Below, one piece after another: positions 1 to 10,850 of a stretch of 64,000 bases of DNA (position 1 is the first letter of the stretch; every line of letters starts with the position of its first letter). The stretch is from the NCBI RefSeq assembly GCF_011386835.1, contig NC_088804.1:35885549-35949548 (forward strand), written 5' to 3'. This DNA comes from Chrysemys picta bellii (taxonomy: Eukaryota; Chordata; Testudines; Emydidae). The notes beneath the pieces were generated by a model, which made no database searches, was not told where the DNA came from, and saw nothing but the letters and a program-made list of their open reading frames with translations. Made by a program: the position numbers and the translations under genes.

Positions 1-85
1 TCCTGGGATGACACGAGATAGTGACCAAAGCTGTCTGATATGATCTTGGCTGCAGAAGTGTGAATGCCAGCAGATACCCTTAGAG

Positions 86-427
86 CAGGTTTCTTAAACT
101 GTGGGTCAGGACCCCAAAGTGGGTTGTGACCCCATTTTAATGGGGTCATCAAAGCTGGTGTTAGACTTGCTGGGGTCCAGGCCCCAAGCCCCAATGCCTG
201 GGCCTGATGTTGAAGCCCGAGTCCCGCTTTCCAGGGCTAAGATTATATGCCCCCAACCCAGGGAAGAAGCTCTTGGGCTTCAGCTTTGGCCCCGCCACCC
301 GGGGTGGCAGCGCTCGGGCAGGCTCGGGCTTTGCCGCCCCCACCCGCCCCCCCAGCCCTCCCAGGTTCGTATAGTAATTTTGGTTGTCAGAAGGGGATCA
401 CAGTGCAATTAAGTTTGAGAACCGCTG
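86..427. mobile_element. hAT-type MITE, TTCTCAAAC-end family
   Basis: Non-autonomous DNA transposon of 342 bp. The right end reads GTTTGAGAACCGCTG and the left end is a worn inverted match (CAGGTTTCTTAAAC). A perfect 8-bp target duplication, CCTTAGAG, lies at 78-85 and 428-435, which is the hAT signature. The interior is GC-rich and has no transposase. Short ORFs across it (101-412 +, 161-343 -) are chance readings of the repeat. The family also appears at 2374-2595 and 40290-40485. Confidence 0.88.
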
Positions 428-676
428 CCTTAGAGTCTCTTCTTTCTTGACAGCTTGCACAAATCTTCTCTCTTCTTCTTTTTATTAGTGAATGGAAGCA
501 AAGTATCTAACACTTTTTGAAAAGTTGTTCTCCTGGTGTTGAGTGTTTCATGTGCAAAGAGTGAAGATGAATGCACGTTAAGTTGAACAAGTGGAACTTT
601 ATTAAATCCTGTGGGCTGCTCTGTCCATGTGGCTGAGATGCTTCTAGCCTACTATGTCACATTCCCTGTCCCACTC

Positions 677-1087
677 AGCTACAACATCACCGGCTCATTC
701 ACCTGCACGTCCACCAATGTTATATATGCCATCATATGCCAGCAATGCCCCTCTGCTATGTACATTGGCCAAACTGGACAGTCACTACACAAGAGGATAA
801 ATGGACACAAGTCAGATATCAGGAATGGCAATATACAAAAACCTGTAGGAGAACACTTCAACCTCCCTGGCCACACAATAGCAGATGTAAAGGTAGCCAT
901 CTTACAGCAAAAAAACTTCAGGACCAGACTCGAAAGAGAAACTGCTGAGCTCCAGTTCATTTGCAAATTTGACACCATCAGATCAGGATTAAACAAAGAC
1001 TGTGAATGGCTATCCAACTACAGAAGCAGTTTCTCCTCCCTTGGTGTTCACACCTCAACTGCTAGCAGAGCACCTCACCCTCCCTGA
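677..1087 (+). pseudogene. GIY-YIG endonuclease domain of a Penelope-like element (C-terminal fragment)
   Basis: The frame from 677 encodes about 136 residues and stops at 1087. The open frame reaches back to 611, but everything before 676 is the Gypsy LTR, so the apparent ATG is an artefact. Visible motifs: VIYAI (first conserved Tyr), CQQCPSAMYIGQTG (the YIG strand with a Cys pair before it), the helix HKRINGHKSDI with the expected Arg and His, then a GEHFNLPGH segment and ERETAEL. In PLEs this domain nicks target DNA to prime reverse transcription. This fragment has lost its reverse transcriptase and start, so it is a relic although its frame is open. The paralogue at 55319-55630 is clearly similar. 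Confidence 0.85.
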
Positions 1088-1152
1088 TTGAACTAACCTC
1101 GTTATCTCCATACTGATTTATACCTGCCTCTGGAGATTTCCATTACTTGCAT

Positions 1153-1191
1153 CTGAAGAAGTGAGGTTCTTACCCACGAAAGCTTATGCTC
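1153..1191 (+). ncRNA. hammerhead-ribozyme-like core in PLE 1 tail
   Basis: CTGAAGA (fits CUGANGA) at 1153-1159, a stem-II-like arm GTGAGGT / ACCCAC with loop TCTT and one mismatch, GAAA at 1178-1181, then AGC-TTAT-GCT and C, which would be a 3-bp stem III and the cleavage residue. I could not find a convincing stem I around the core. A match to the motif is seen; activity is inferred. Confidence 0.45.
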
Positions 1192-1744
1192 CCAATACTT
1201 CTGTTAGTCTTAAAGGTGCCACAGGACCCTCTGTTACTTTTTACAGATTCAGACTAACACGGCTACCCCTCTGATACCTGTTCCACTTGTGTTCCCTTCA
1301 GTGACAGTCCCTCCAGGAAACATGGGTCTTCTGACTGCAGTTCCACTAATCATGATAACCTTTCCTATTTTACAAACCTTTAAACATTTTGAACAAATAA
1401 TTTATGGCTAGACTCCCCCGCCCCACCTGGTGCCCCTTTGGCCATAGGTTGCTAGCACATAGCCAAGTGAGAAACTTGTCTTTACCATAGATTCAACTGA
1501 TGATAGTCTCATCTTCTCAGCAAGTGACCACACTCGGAGTGACCTATCTCTGTCTCCCTGTCACCTGTCTCAGAGTCTAGCAAACTGTCTGTGGAGACTC
1601 CTCCCTGCCTATTGGTTGGCCTCTGGATGATTTGCTGTCTTTCCATTCTGTGATTGCGTCTGCTGGCTTGTAAGTGCCTGTTCCTTCAGATCACTTGTTC
1701 CTCTTAAGTAGTCACCTCATATGACCTGAGTACCACTGCACCCC

Positions 1745-2690
1745 TCATGAATCCTTTAGTCCACTCCTCTGGTGTCTCTCTAATGGCTGTACCCTCACAC
1801 GTGTGCCTGTCTCCAGGGCTGGTAAGTCCTTGGCTGACCTGTCACACACTAGTGCCTGCTTTCTCTGATTGTTGGTCATCTTCTCTCGACAATGTCCCCA
1901 TCCTTCTTGCTGAGGCAGATATCTCCTCACTGGTAGCAGGGTTTTGGTCCTTCTTCCCATCTATGCCTGTGTTGGACTGTTTTGGCACCCCTGTTTTAGG
2001 GTATACGTGTGTTCCAGAAATGCTAACAAGTTGTCTGAACCAGAAGAAGGAGGTTTGTGCAACAGTCTCTTAACTGTTTTCAAAGCTGATTCCACTTTGC
2101 CATATCTCTGAGGGTATGCTGGCAAGGTAGTGTGGTGATCAAACTCCCATTTGTATGCAAATTCCTTGCATTCTTCTGAGGCAAATTGGAGTCTGTTGTC
2201 AGTGAACAGATGGTCCAGAACACCATATTTCACAAAGTGGGCCTGCAGTGTGCCAATCACTGGCTTGCTTTTTGTATCAGGCAGGTCATCAGCCTCCCAA
2301 AAATGTGACTAGTATTCTACTGTAGTTAAGTACACCTTTTCCCATGGTTGGGTGGGGAGTTCATGTGGTAACACAGAGGTTCTCAAACAGGAGGTCAGGT
2401 CCCCTGAGGGGGTTGCGAGGTTATTACATGGGGGATCACGAGCTGTCAACCTCCACCCCAAACCCTGCTTGCCTCCAGCATTTATAATGATGTTAAATAT
2501 ATTAAAAAGTGTGTTTAATTTATTAGGGGGATCACACTCAGAGGCTTGCTGTGTGAAAGAGGTCGCCAGTAAAAAAAAACGTTTGAGACCCACTGTGGTA
2601 ACAGTATTTTTCTGCTGGCAGTTATCACATGACCGGCAGGTGTCACACCCTTTTATCAAGAAGTGGAATTGTGTATCTATTCCCAGTCAG
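1745..2690 (-). pseudogene. Gypsy integrase: zinc finger remnant, core and C-terminal tail
   Basis: On the minus strand the zinc-finger remnant (CDTCRSCDNCQQKN, about 2600-2655) is separated by the inserted hAT MITE from LPHELPTQPWEKV, the usual start of the catalytic core. Residues like FTDNRLQFASEECKEFA and LPAYPQRYGKVESALKTVKR (1961-2260) follow. FTDN is the second catalytic Asp with its conserved Asn, and KVESA carries the catalytic Glu region. MGRRTKTLLP and DRSAKDLPAL (1745-1960) are the typical Gypsy C-terminal tail. Integrase inserts cDNA into the genome. Frameshifts and the nested MITE make this copy non-functional. Confidence 0.85.
2374..2595. mobile_element. hAT-type MITE inside Gypsy integrase
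   Basis: 222 bp with inverted ends CAGAGGTTCTCAAAC / GTTTGAGACCCACTG and a perfect 8-bp duplication TGGTAACA (2366-2373, 2596-2603). It interrupts the Gypsy pol region, so it is younger than that element. The sequence GGGGGATCACACTCAGAGG towards its right end recurs at about 40415-40440, which places both copies in one family. Confidence 0.9.
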
Positions 2691-2886
2691 TAAACACACT
2701 TTTGAGCCCATCTAAGACAGCTGTCAATGCCCAGGGGTATGTGTTTTGTTGCATGCAGTGAGGCAGGGACAGTAGCCCTCTCTTCTCAAAATATGATTCC
2801 ATCCTGCATGCTCAGCTCATCTTTAATTTGAAAATATGGTTCTGCTTCTACGGGTACTTGGCTTTTGTCTTCCGGCCATCCTGCGA

Positions 2887-3130
2887 CTATTGCTCTCTTG
2901 GCTGCCTGTGATTGGACATCCTTTTCCGTAGCCTCTTTGATTTCCAACCTCTACACTGTTGAAGCTGGGAGATAGCACAGCATGTTAATGGATTCAGTGT
3001 TGATTCCCCCAGCTCACTCATGCTGGGTATATATGCCCTGCTCAGGGTGTCAGCTAACACTAGTAACCACCCTGGACAATATCTGATCTCTACCTGGTAA
3101 TGCTGTAGGCACATCAACAAGCACTGAAAT
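2887..3130 (-). pseudogene. Gypsy RNase H, C-terminal end
   Basis: Minus-strand reading includes MLMCLQHYQVEIRYCPG, then ADTLSRAYIP. This matches the Gypsy RNase H / connection end (RYxPG then ADTLSRA). RNase H removes the RNA strand during reverse transcription. The flanks 2690-2886 and 3131-3690 continue the element but are too decayed to read through. Confidence 0.8.
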
Positions 3131-3689
3131 CTCTTTGGAGCAATAAGAAAGGGGCTTTGCCATTCTTGTCTCTAGAGGTTCGTAATCTGATTACACTATT
3201 AATGAGTAGCCATAGGTGTACTGAGGCAATTACTTCTCTTCAAATACCACAGCCACAGTCGGTCTCTGACAGGGCTCTGCTAATATAAGTGACCAGCTGC
3301 TCTTGCAAAACAGAAAATAGCTGCACCTATTCCTCTCTACAGTGCATCACACTGGAATATCAGTGGCTCTCCTGGCTCATAGTACTTCAGGACAGGAGTA
3401 TCCATTATAATTTGTTTCGGCATGTCAAATGCTTGCTGTTGAGGACCTGCCCAATCTCACCCAACATTCTGCCTTGTGAGCTAACATACGGGTTATGCTA
3501 CTTCAGCCAAGTGTGGACAGAACTGGAACAGAAAATGTATCGTTACTGTGAAGCACTGTGCCTCTGTCACATCCACGAGAGCTTGATCTTGTTGGGAATC
3601 TGCTTTCAGGCCCTCTGCTGTGGACAGATGTCCAATGTATGTCACTTCAAGCTGTTTGAGTCACATTTTTGGGGGGTTGAGTTTTATAT

Positions 3690-4290
3690 TCTCGTCTCTG
3701 TATTTCTGTAGAAAACGTATCGTTTTCTTTCATGGTCTCATTCACCTTCTGTTTCATTGCTCCCTTCACCTAAAATGCGGATATCATCTTCCGTTATTTT
3801 CACCCCAGGCAGTCCTTCCAGTGCTTTGGTGAGTCTTCTCTGGAACACCTCTGGTTCTTGGCTTATGCCAATCGGCATGCATAGCCTTCCGTAATGACCA
3901 AATGGTGTTGCAAACTTTGTCAGCATGCTGGATTCTTTATCCAGGCTTATGTGCCCAAATCCATTTTTCACCTCACAAACCATAAAGATTCTGGCTTTGG
4001 AGAGTTCTGGCAAGATGTCATCAATTGTGGGCAGCGAATAGTGGCATCTTTTCAGTGCTCAGTTCAGTGGCTTAGGTTCTATGTAGATGCATAATTTGCA
4101 TGATGGTTTCTTTACCACCAATATGCTGCTTACCTAGACTTTACTGGTGCTATGACACCCCTGCTCACTTCCACTGTTTGCAAACCAGACAGCAGGGTCC
4201 AATCTATAGATTCCTTTATGAACCATGCCCAGTAGAATTAATACAATCTTCCTTATTTCATTAGTCCTTTGAACTAATGCAGAAGCTAAA
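3690..4290 (-). pseudogene. Gypsy reverse transcriptase, fingers and palm
   Basis: An open minus-strand stretch (3738-4013) reads ELSKARIFMVCEVKNGFGH, then TPFGHYGRLCMPIGISQEPE and VFQRRLTKALEGLPGV, as in Gypsy reverse transcriptases. The catalytic (Y/A)DD box is damaged to TEDDI, and the first Asp (usually LDAKNGF) is replaced in CEVKNGF. Upstream, in shifted frames, lie CKLCIYIEPKPLN-like and LPTIDDILPEL-like segments. Multiple frameshifts and altered active-site residues show that it is dead. Confidence 0.85.
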
Positions 4291-4361
4291 TGCCTACAAG
4301 ACTTTCTTTAGGGGATACACTTGCATCTCAGTACAAAGCTAGAGGTATCTTTAAAACACAT

Positions 4362-4527
4362 ATGACTCTTGGTCAAAAGTTTTCTATTGAAATGTTTTGT
4401 CAATTGAAATGACTTTCTGACAAAAGGGATAAATTCTGTTTTTGTTGGATTGTTTTGTTTTTGTTTTCCCATTAAAAACATTTTTGCTTTTGTTTTTTCA
4501 GTTTTTCCTGACCAGCTATAGAGAAAC
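4362..4527. mobile_element. Probable hAT-type MITE, AGCTGGTCAAA-end family, worn
   Basis: T-rich segment with imperfect inverted ends: TTGGTCAAAAGTTTT at the left and the complement of AGCTGGTCAGGAAAAAC at the right. Flanks AAAACACA and GAAACACT could be a worn 8-bp duplication. It resembles the elements at 21116-21486 and 59276-59526. Confidence 0.45.
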
Positions 4528-4637
4528 ACTAATGGATATAGTGTTTGGCTCCTTTGTGGAGGCATAGATGGAAAGTAGGGTTGAAAACCTTTCTGCCCCA
4601 ACTCCAATGTAGGAGCCTGACAGTTAAAGTATTTGCA

Positions 4638-5245
4638 TTCATATATTCATAGATTCCAAGGCAGAAGGAACCATTGTGATCCTCTAATCTGACATCCTCT
4701 ACAACATAGGCATAGAACTTCCCCAAAATAATTCCTAGAACAGATATTTTAGAAAATATTTAATCTTGATTTAAAAATTGTCAGTGATTGAGAATCCACC
4801 TCAACCATTGGTAAATTGTTCCAATGGCTAATTACTCTTACTGTTAAAAAATTACACCTTATTTCAGTCGGAATTTGTCTAGTTTCAGCTTCCAGCCATT
4901 AAATTGTATTAGACCTGCTAGATTGAAGAGCCCATTATTAAATATTTGTTCCTCATGTAGATACTTAGACTGTAATCAACTCCCACCCTCTTTGTTAAGC
5001 TAAATATATTGAACTCTTTGGGTCTGTTACTAGAAGGCATATCTTCTAATTCTTTAATCATTCTCATGGCTTTTCTCTGAACCTTCTCCAATTTATCAAC
5101 ATCCTTCTTGAACTGTGGGCTCCAGAAGTGAACACAATATTCTAGCAACGATTGCACCAGTGCCAAATATAGAAGTAGAATAACCTTTCTTCTACTCCTT
5201 GAGATTCCTGTGTTTATGCATCCCAGGATCGCATTAGTTCTCTTT
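4638..5245 (-). mobile_element. CR1 LINE, 3' end, minus strand
   Basis: The minus-strand ORF 4918-5166 reads LLEYCVHFWSPQFKKDVDKL and EKVQRKAMRMIK, the C-terminal reverse transcriptase signature of CR1. The 3' untranslated region and a worn tail (TCATATATTCATAGATTCC) end at about 4638. The copy is 5'-truncated near 5245. CR1 moves by target-primed reverse transcription; this copy has several breaks. Confidence 0.85.
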
Positions 5246-5501
5246 GGCCACAGTATTATTCCTCAGAGCACTGTTAACTTGCCTGCATTGCAAATGTTGT
5301 GTATATTGCCATGCACTAAATCACAAGAGGCTGAAGATGTATTTTTAGCTTGTTTTTATTTCATTCATTTCTTATATGGTAATATAATTAGCAGGTTCAA
5401 CTTTTTTAAGCTAAGGGATTGTAGAAACTGAGCATCCACCTACTTTGAAATTCTCAGCTTTACTGCGAGTTCTGTAATTATTGTGAACTTTAGCCTTCTC
5501 A

Positions 5502-5735
5502 AAAAGAACAGGAGTACTTGTGGCACGTTAGAGACTAACAAATTTATTAGAGCATAAGCTTTCGTGGACTACAGCCCACTTCTTCGGATTTATTCCACTC
5601 TGTATGCATCCGAAGAAGTGGGCTGTAGTCCACGAAAGCTTATGCTCTAATAAATTTGTTAGTCTCTAAGGTGCCACAAGTACTCCTGTTCTTTTTGCGG
5701 ATACAGACTAACACGGCTGCTTCTCTGAAACCTGT
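5502..5735 (+). mobile_element. PLE tail foldback, family A
   Basis: 234 bp: two inverted copies of the PLE family A tail around a short AT-rich centre, with the terminal GCGGATACAGACTAACACGG piece only at the right end. A 14-bp duplication CTTTAGCCTTCTCA flanks it (5488-5501, 5736-5749; perfect). Both arms carry the hammerhead-like core (minus 5550-5587, plus 5610-5647). There is no coding capacity, so it must have been moved by enzymes supplied in trans. Confidence 0.85.
5610..5647 (+). ncRNA. hammerhead-like core, family A (two core substitutions)
   Basis: CCGAAGA in place of CTGANGA (position 4 changed), stem-II-like GTGG...CCAC, GAAA at 5634-5637, then AGC-TTAT-GCT-C. The inverted partner is at 5550-5587 on the minus strand. 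The change at the second core base would be expected to weaken cleavage. Confidence 0.35.
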
Positions 5736-5749
5736 CTTTAGCCTTCTCA

Positions 5750-8700
5750 GTGGCCTGTTAGGAGCTGTCTGACTAGGAAGCCATTTGCAAGATTCAACAA
5801 CAATAACTTTATTGCTACTACATACTGATGAACAACGTTACATATTTGTATATGCAACTCCTCTACACAGCAGTTATGATGGGTGCCTCTGATAGCTGTG
5901 TTTTATAATAAATCATATTTATGAGCCAATTATTCTCTTTAATTTTTAACATGAGTATTTCTAAGCATACCTAGCATACCACCAGTTCTTGCTTTTTATT
6001 TTGTATTGGATCTGAGTTTGCGCAGAAATGGCTGCTGTTGCTGGACACTCCAAAATGCCCTGGCAACTTCCAAGATCTCTGCCATAAGGAGAGTGAGGAT
6101 GTTCATACATACTCATATTGCACATGCAGTATGTATATTTATTTACTTGCCTTACATTGATAAAATTATGTTACACGGTTGATTTGTAGATAGCGGTCAT
6201 TTTTTTAAACAAAAGTTAGATATGCAAGTGGTCTTCCGAATAAAGCTTCCATTTGGGGTTGTACTCTGTTTATTGTCATGATTTTAATAATATTATACAC
6301 TATAAAAGTTATTGCTCTACGTTGCTGGAGATTTTGAAGGTTGCTGCTAAGCATTTACTATTTGGGATAATAACAGAGATGACTGAGTAAGAGAAATAGC
6401 TGTGTATAAGTTAAATAGGAAACTGTCAAGAAAATTCAGCCTTCATCATAAATTAGAGAGTATTTCATGTTATATGATATGAAGAATCTTCTGATTCCCA
6501 CCTATATGTTTTGTGGTTCCTTATCAGAGTTTTTATTATTATTACTTGTATCTTGAGGTAAGCTGAAGTTAAGATACTATCATTTAAAAACAGAATGTTA
6601 GAAAAAAGCCATAATTCATGGCTGCATATCTCTTGTAGTCTAATATGGCTTTTAGAAAGTATAGAGTTACTTTTGATATGCATATTAATCTGCAAGAAGC
6701 ATGGCCATTTTATAAAAGATGCATTATTCAGTGAAGTGTCATATATAGTCTTTTAGACCATTACTTGCCATTATAGATTTGGGAAGGTGCATGGGGAGGA
6801 GTTATAAGGAAGGTCAAGCAGAAGCTTGCAGCTTGGAGACATTAACTAAGATAATACGCTGTAAAAGAATGAATTAATCCATTTGAAGCATGACAAGGAA
6901 AAGTTTTATAAGGTCTTTGGAACATGGAAACAATCCACTACTGATCCCTCATTAAAGATTACCTTTCAGATTATCTCTCAGGTTCCCCTTGAGAAGTCCA
7001 TAATGTATGGCCTCACTGCTACTATAGAGAATAAAACTCGTTAATATTTCATTTTCATAAAACAATTTGCAGCCTTCCTAGAGAAGTTTGACTATTTGGT
7101 CAAATGCCATGATCATTTATTGAATTCTGAACAGATGTTTGGTTTGATCATGTTCATGCCCCCTTTTATTCACAAACATTAGTATGAATGCTTTGGTTTT
7201 GATTGGCATAAATGTCTGGGAAACAGGTGTTCTTCATGGATGTGTGCCTCATCCAGAGGACTAGCACAAGGGGCTATGTACCACTGAACATCCTGTGCTG
7301 GGGCTTAAGTGAGACATAAGTGGTGCACAGTCCTTGTGCTGACTTTCTGCACAAGGGTGATTTTTACCTATTCTGCACATTTATATTTGAACAAGAAGAC
7401 TCTATTTGTTAGATGCTACTCATCAGAAATAATTGGCTATTTTCTCATTTTAGAAGTTTGTTATCCGGTGAGAGAATATTAGTGCTGTCAACTGTTATGT
7501 TTTATTGCAAATCTCAAGATATTTGATGTTTTACTTAAAGTTCCACCTCCTGGAGGCAAACGATTGTGTGAAAATCGCACCTTTCATGTATTAAAAAAAA
7601 ATTTTCTAGCCCTTATGATTGCAGAGGAAGGTTTGCAAATGTGACCTCAGTGCACTGTGAGGACTGAAAAATCAGAAGATATTTACAAAAAAAATTCAAA
7701 TGTATTATTTTTTTCCAAAAAAAATACGTCCGGGTTTTCATAATTTTGGGGGCCTAACTAATAATTTTTGAAAGTTTGTGGCTGGCAATACAAGAACAGG
7801 AACAATAACATGTGACTTAAAATACTACTTTCTAATGCTGTTTGAGAATTTTTCATCAGAAAATGCCAGATTGTCAAAACTGAAACTTTTCATGGAAAAT
7901 GGTCAGTTTCAGCGAATTTTTGACTTGAAAATGATTTTTAAAAGTTTCAAAATTGTTGAAATGAAAAATTCTGGGTTTTCCGTTACAAATGCCTTTCAGT
8001 TTAATTCAAGTTAATCATAATAAAATAATGTTAAGAATAAAAAATGGTCAAATCAAACTTAATGTTTCAAAATTATATCAATGAAATGTTTTGTCTGAGC
8101 CAAGCTGAATTTTTTTACATGTTTGGTTCATGATCATTTTTCCAGATGTTGACTTTTTGTCCCAATTTGGAATAGGAAATATTTTAAAATTGTTGAAAAT
8201 TTTCACGGGATGGGAAAACCTTATCCCACTGTGCTCTGCTAGTCACATGCTATATATATAGTCAGAGATCCCAATCCTGCAAATATTTGAATAGTTTGGT
8301 TGATGTCAAGGTAATTGTTATGCATGTATATTGTATGCTCACACAGCTAGGCATGTATGTGCATTCTAATACCAGAAGTTTTTCAGTCACTATAGGAACA
8401 CCACCTCCTGAGCACCAGTAGCTTGGTTGACTAAAGCATTCTTCTATCGATCTAACTGCATCTACATGGGAGGTTAGGGTGGCAGAGCTACGGGACAAGG
8501 GATATGCATTTTTCATATGCATGACCGTCTTAGCTATATCAACTTAAATTTTAAGCATAGACCAGGCCTAACTGTTGACTTGCAGAGTTACAAAATGTTT
8601 CCACTATATTGTCTCCAAATCTTATTTCTAATCATTCATAACTTTATGAACTCAAATGATTTTTTTGTTTAATGTTTAGCAAAGGCACTACAATGTCAAC

Positions 8701-9665
8701 TAAGAGCATTTCGACATTAAGTTCAGGGAAGCAATATTTTGTTGATTCTCTTCACAAGTTATTCTAGGAGTATAACTCATAAATGGTTGAATTTTTCCAA
8801 AACAAAATACATTTATGAGCACAGAACAAGTGTGAAAAATTGCATCCCTGAGGAAAATTCTTTCAACATTTTTGAGAGTAAAAAGGATCTATACAGGGGA
8901 CTGTTTATTCAATTTAACTACAGAAGGAACTACTATAAACTGCTATAATAAAATAGACCCACTTGGAATTCTTAAATAATTTTAGAAGAATATTCCAAGC
9001 TTTAAAAAAAAATTGATAGGACCATTTCATGTTCTATTTTATTTTACTTTATTAATGTATTGCACCTTAAGAAATACACAAGACTATGAAAACCTGCATT
9101 AATAAATAAATACCCTTTGTGTTCAAAGTCATAAACTCTTAAAGTTTAAAAGTCCTTTGTCCTAAAATTCTAAAGCCTGACTGAATAGTTACACTATGTA
9201 AATTATATTGTTAAATGCTGAATGACATGGAGCCAAATGCAATCTCCATAATTTGTATTATATAATATATAAAGTAATTTATGAAAGAAGACCGTTAGTT
9301 TATCATTCCCCTTAATTATTGGAGGTGGGTGGAATTTTATATATATCGATGAATGAATTTTAAGGCTTGTTATTTTTAAAATTGTAAGAAACAGTGAAGC
9401 AATGTTTGTATCCATTATTATTATAGTGGTATCATTCAGATTTAAGGGTTTGTTTTATTTTAGCTCTGTTCTAAACCTGGGATGTGTTACAGTTTATCTT
9501 TTAGCTGTAAAATTTCTATCCATTCCAGAGTGAAATCTATACTTCATTAAGTCAATGGGAAGTTTGCCACTGCTTGCAGTGAGATCAGGATCTAATCCCA
9601 GAAGTTAAACATGTAAAATTCTAAAGTTGTATTAATCACATTTTCAAATAGAAATCAGTTTAATA
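5750..9665. other. Unique AT-rich DNA, no gene seen
   Basis: No ORF here resembles a known protein and I see no clean transposon boundary. A stretch around 7836-8200 (runs such as TGAAACTTTTCATGGAAAAT) resembles the interior of the AGCTGGTCAAA-end hAT family, but its ends are not clear. Short AT repeats occur near 8250. Confidence 0.5.
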
Positions 9666-9824
9666 CGGGAGAAATTCACCCCTGTGCAGAGGACCAGCAA
9701 AAGTTCCACGCACCACCTAAGTCCCCTATGAGACCTTAAAATGGTCCCCAAAATAACAGTAAGTAAGTCTCAGGTGGTGCATGATACTTATACTGTTCTT
9801 CTGCACAGGGGTGAATTTCGCCCT
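9666..9824. repeat. MITE-like element with perfect 20-bp terminal inverted repeat
   Basis: GAAATTCACCCCTGTGCAGA at 9671-9690 is exactly reverse-complementary to 9800-9819. The ends extend imperfectly by about five more bases. The interior is about 110 bp and not coding. No target duplication is certain, so the superfamily is open. Confidence 0.7.
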
Positions 9825-10155
9825 CCATGCACACAACTCTCACTTGACTCTGAATTCCAGCTCTCCCTATATATGCAGAACTCAATGGAGAGAGTAAGTT
9901 ATTTAGTGTCAAATTCTGCCCTGAACATCCAAGAATAGAATGTTGCCCCTTACAATCCGTTTCTCACCGTTTTCTTTTTCACGCTGAACAGCTTCGTGTT
10001 TTTAAAATGAAACTCTATGTGCTGTTAGGTTTTTTTTAGGTAGACTGGGTCCATTAGGCATTTGTGTAACAATTGGCAATTAGTTTAAAACATTTTTAAT
10101 GCCCATTATATGGTGCGAGTGTAAATCCACATTCAGTATAGCGATTGTTGAAAAG

Positions 10156-10850
10156 ATGTGTGGTGGGCTTGTATAAACCCTACCCTGGGCCAGACAGGGG
10201 TTAAGAAGCAGTTCTGGGCCTAGGTAACTGCTATGCTGCACCTGCAGAACCTGCTTCAGCTGGAGGAGGGGAGCTTTAAAGAGAGCCAGACAGCCCAGAA
10301 GTGGGGTAATCAGGAGAGGAGGAGAGACCGATCCTGGGAGCTCCTGAGTAAGGATACAGTAGAAGTCCTGGCTGCAGGGAGAGGTCTGTAAGCAACCGCT
10401 ATCCCAGGCCTAGAAGAGGCACTAGCCCCTTTCCCTGGGGCTAGGGAGCCCTTCTCTCTAACTTTGGTGGATCATTTGTGAGGTTTTTGACCATGCCTGG
10501 GACTGGGAAAGTAAGTGGTAGGAAGTTTCCCAGAATGCAAATGTGTTTGCTATCGCTGCCTCCTTTATGATCTTGGGTTGGGACTTGATGGAAGGGATAG
10601 GCCCTGGCTCTCCTACAAACCACCCTTTCATGAATGGAGTGCAAAACCCTCTTCCCCTCCCACACTTGGGGATAGAGACAAGACCTGAATCAAGAGTGTG
10701 CCACCCACAAGAGCCCTGGAGGTGGGCAGAAGACCCTTTCTTCTGTGGGGAAGTTGGATTTTATATATAAATAGTTGGACTCTTACCCCATAAGGGGGCA
10801 AACTCAACTGGTGGTCTGGCCAGAGGGCCAGCCCCTGTCACAGTAGGGTT
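10156..10850. other. GC-richer block of repeat-like sequence, unassigned
   Basis: Composition changes sharply here from AT-rich flanks to GC- and AG-rich sequence (for example GGAGAGGAGGAGAGACCGATC near 10315). It could be a solo LTR starting TGTGGTGGGC and ending CTGTCACA, but I see no target duplication and no polyadenylation signal. Short ORFs in both directions (10441-10665 -, 10543-10770 +) show no family motif. Confidence 0.35.

Larger units (their letters stand above)
676..1276 (+). mobile_element. Penelope-like element 1, 5'-truncated, tail family B
   Basis: A 601-bp copy keeping only the C-terminal GIY-YIG endonuclease region and the 3' tail, which ends in AACACGGCTACCCCTCTGATAC. 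It is flanked by an 11-bp duplication with one mismatch (665-675 and 1277-1287, CCTGTYCCACT) that belongs to the Gypsy LTR it entered. The tail contains a hammerhead-like core at 1153-1191. It is close in length and structure to PLE 2 at 55313-55902. PLE retroelements pair a reverse transcriptase with this endonuclease. The reverse transcriptase part is absent here. Confidence 0.85.
544..1360 (-). repeat. Gypsy 3' LTR, split by a Penelope-like element
   Basis: Two pieces, 1277-1360 and 544-675, together match the solo LTR at 56774-57295 in minus orientation. Both LTRs share an AATAAA polyadenylation signal followed by GTTCCAC(C/T)TGTTCAA, and both end in GAAACA. The insert between the pieces is the PLE at 676-1276. 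The LTR-to-LTR match is easy to follow but diverged, so the insertion is old. Confidence 0.75.
544..4310 (-). mobile_element. Ty3/Gypsy LTR retrotransposon, 3' half, degraded and twice interrupted
   Basis: Reading on the minus strand from about 4310 to 544 there are, in order, reverse transcriptase, RNase H, integrase with its C-terminal tail, and a 3' LTR. This is the Gypsy (not Copia) domain order. A 601-bp PLE (676-1276) sits inside the LTR and a hAT MITE (2374-2595) sits between the integrase zinc finger and core. The frame is broken many times and no 5' LTR, gag or protease is recognisable, so the copy is 5'-truncated and dead. A purine-rich stretch just before the LTR (about 1361-1372, minus strand) could be the polypurine tract. 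The upper boundary near 4310 is uncertain. Confidence 0.85.

Noticed and set aside
611..676. ATG start of a 158-residue PLE ORF
   Set aside because: The first 65 bases are Gypsy LTR sequence; the PLE begins at 676, so the ATG belongs to the host repeat.
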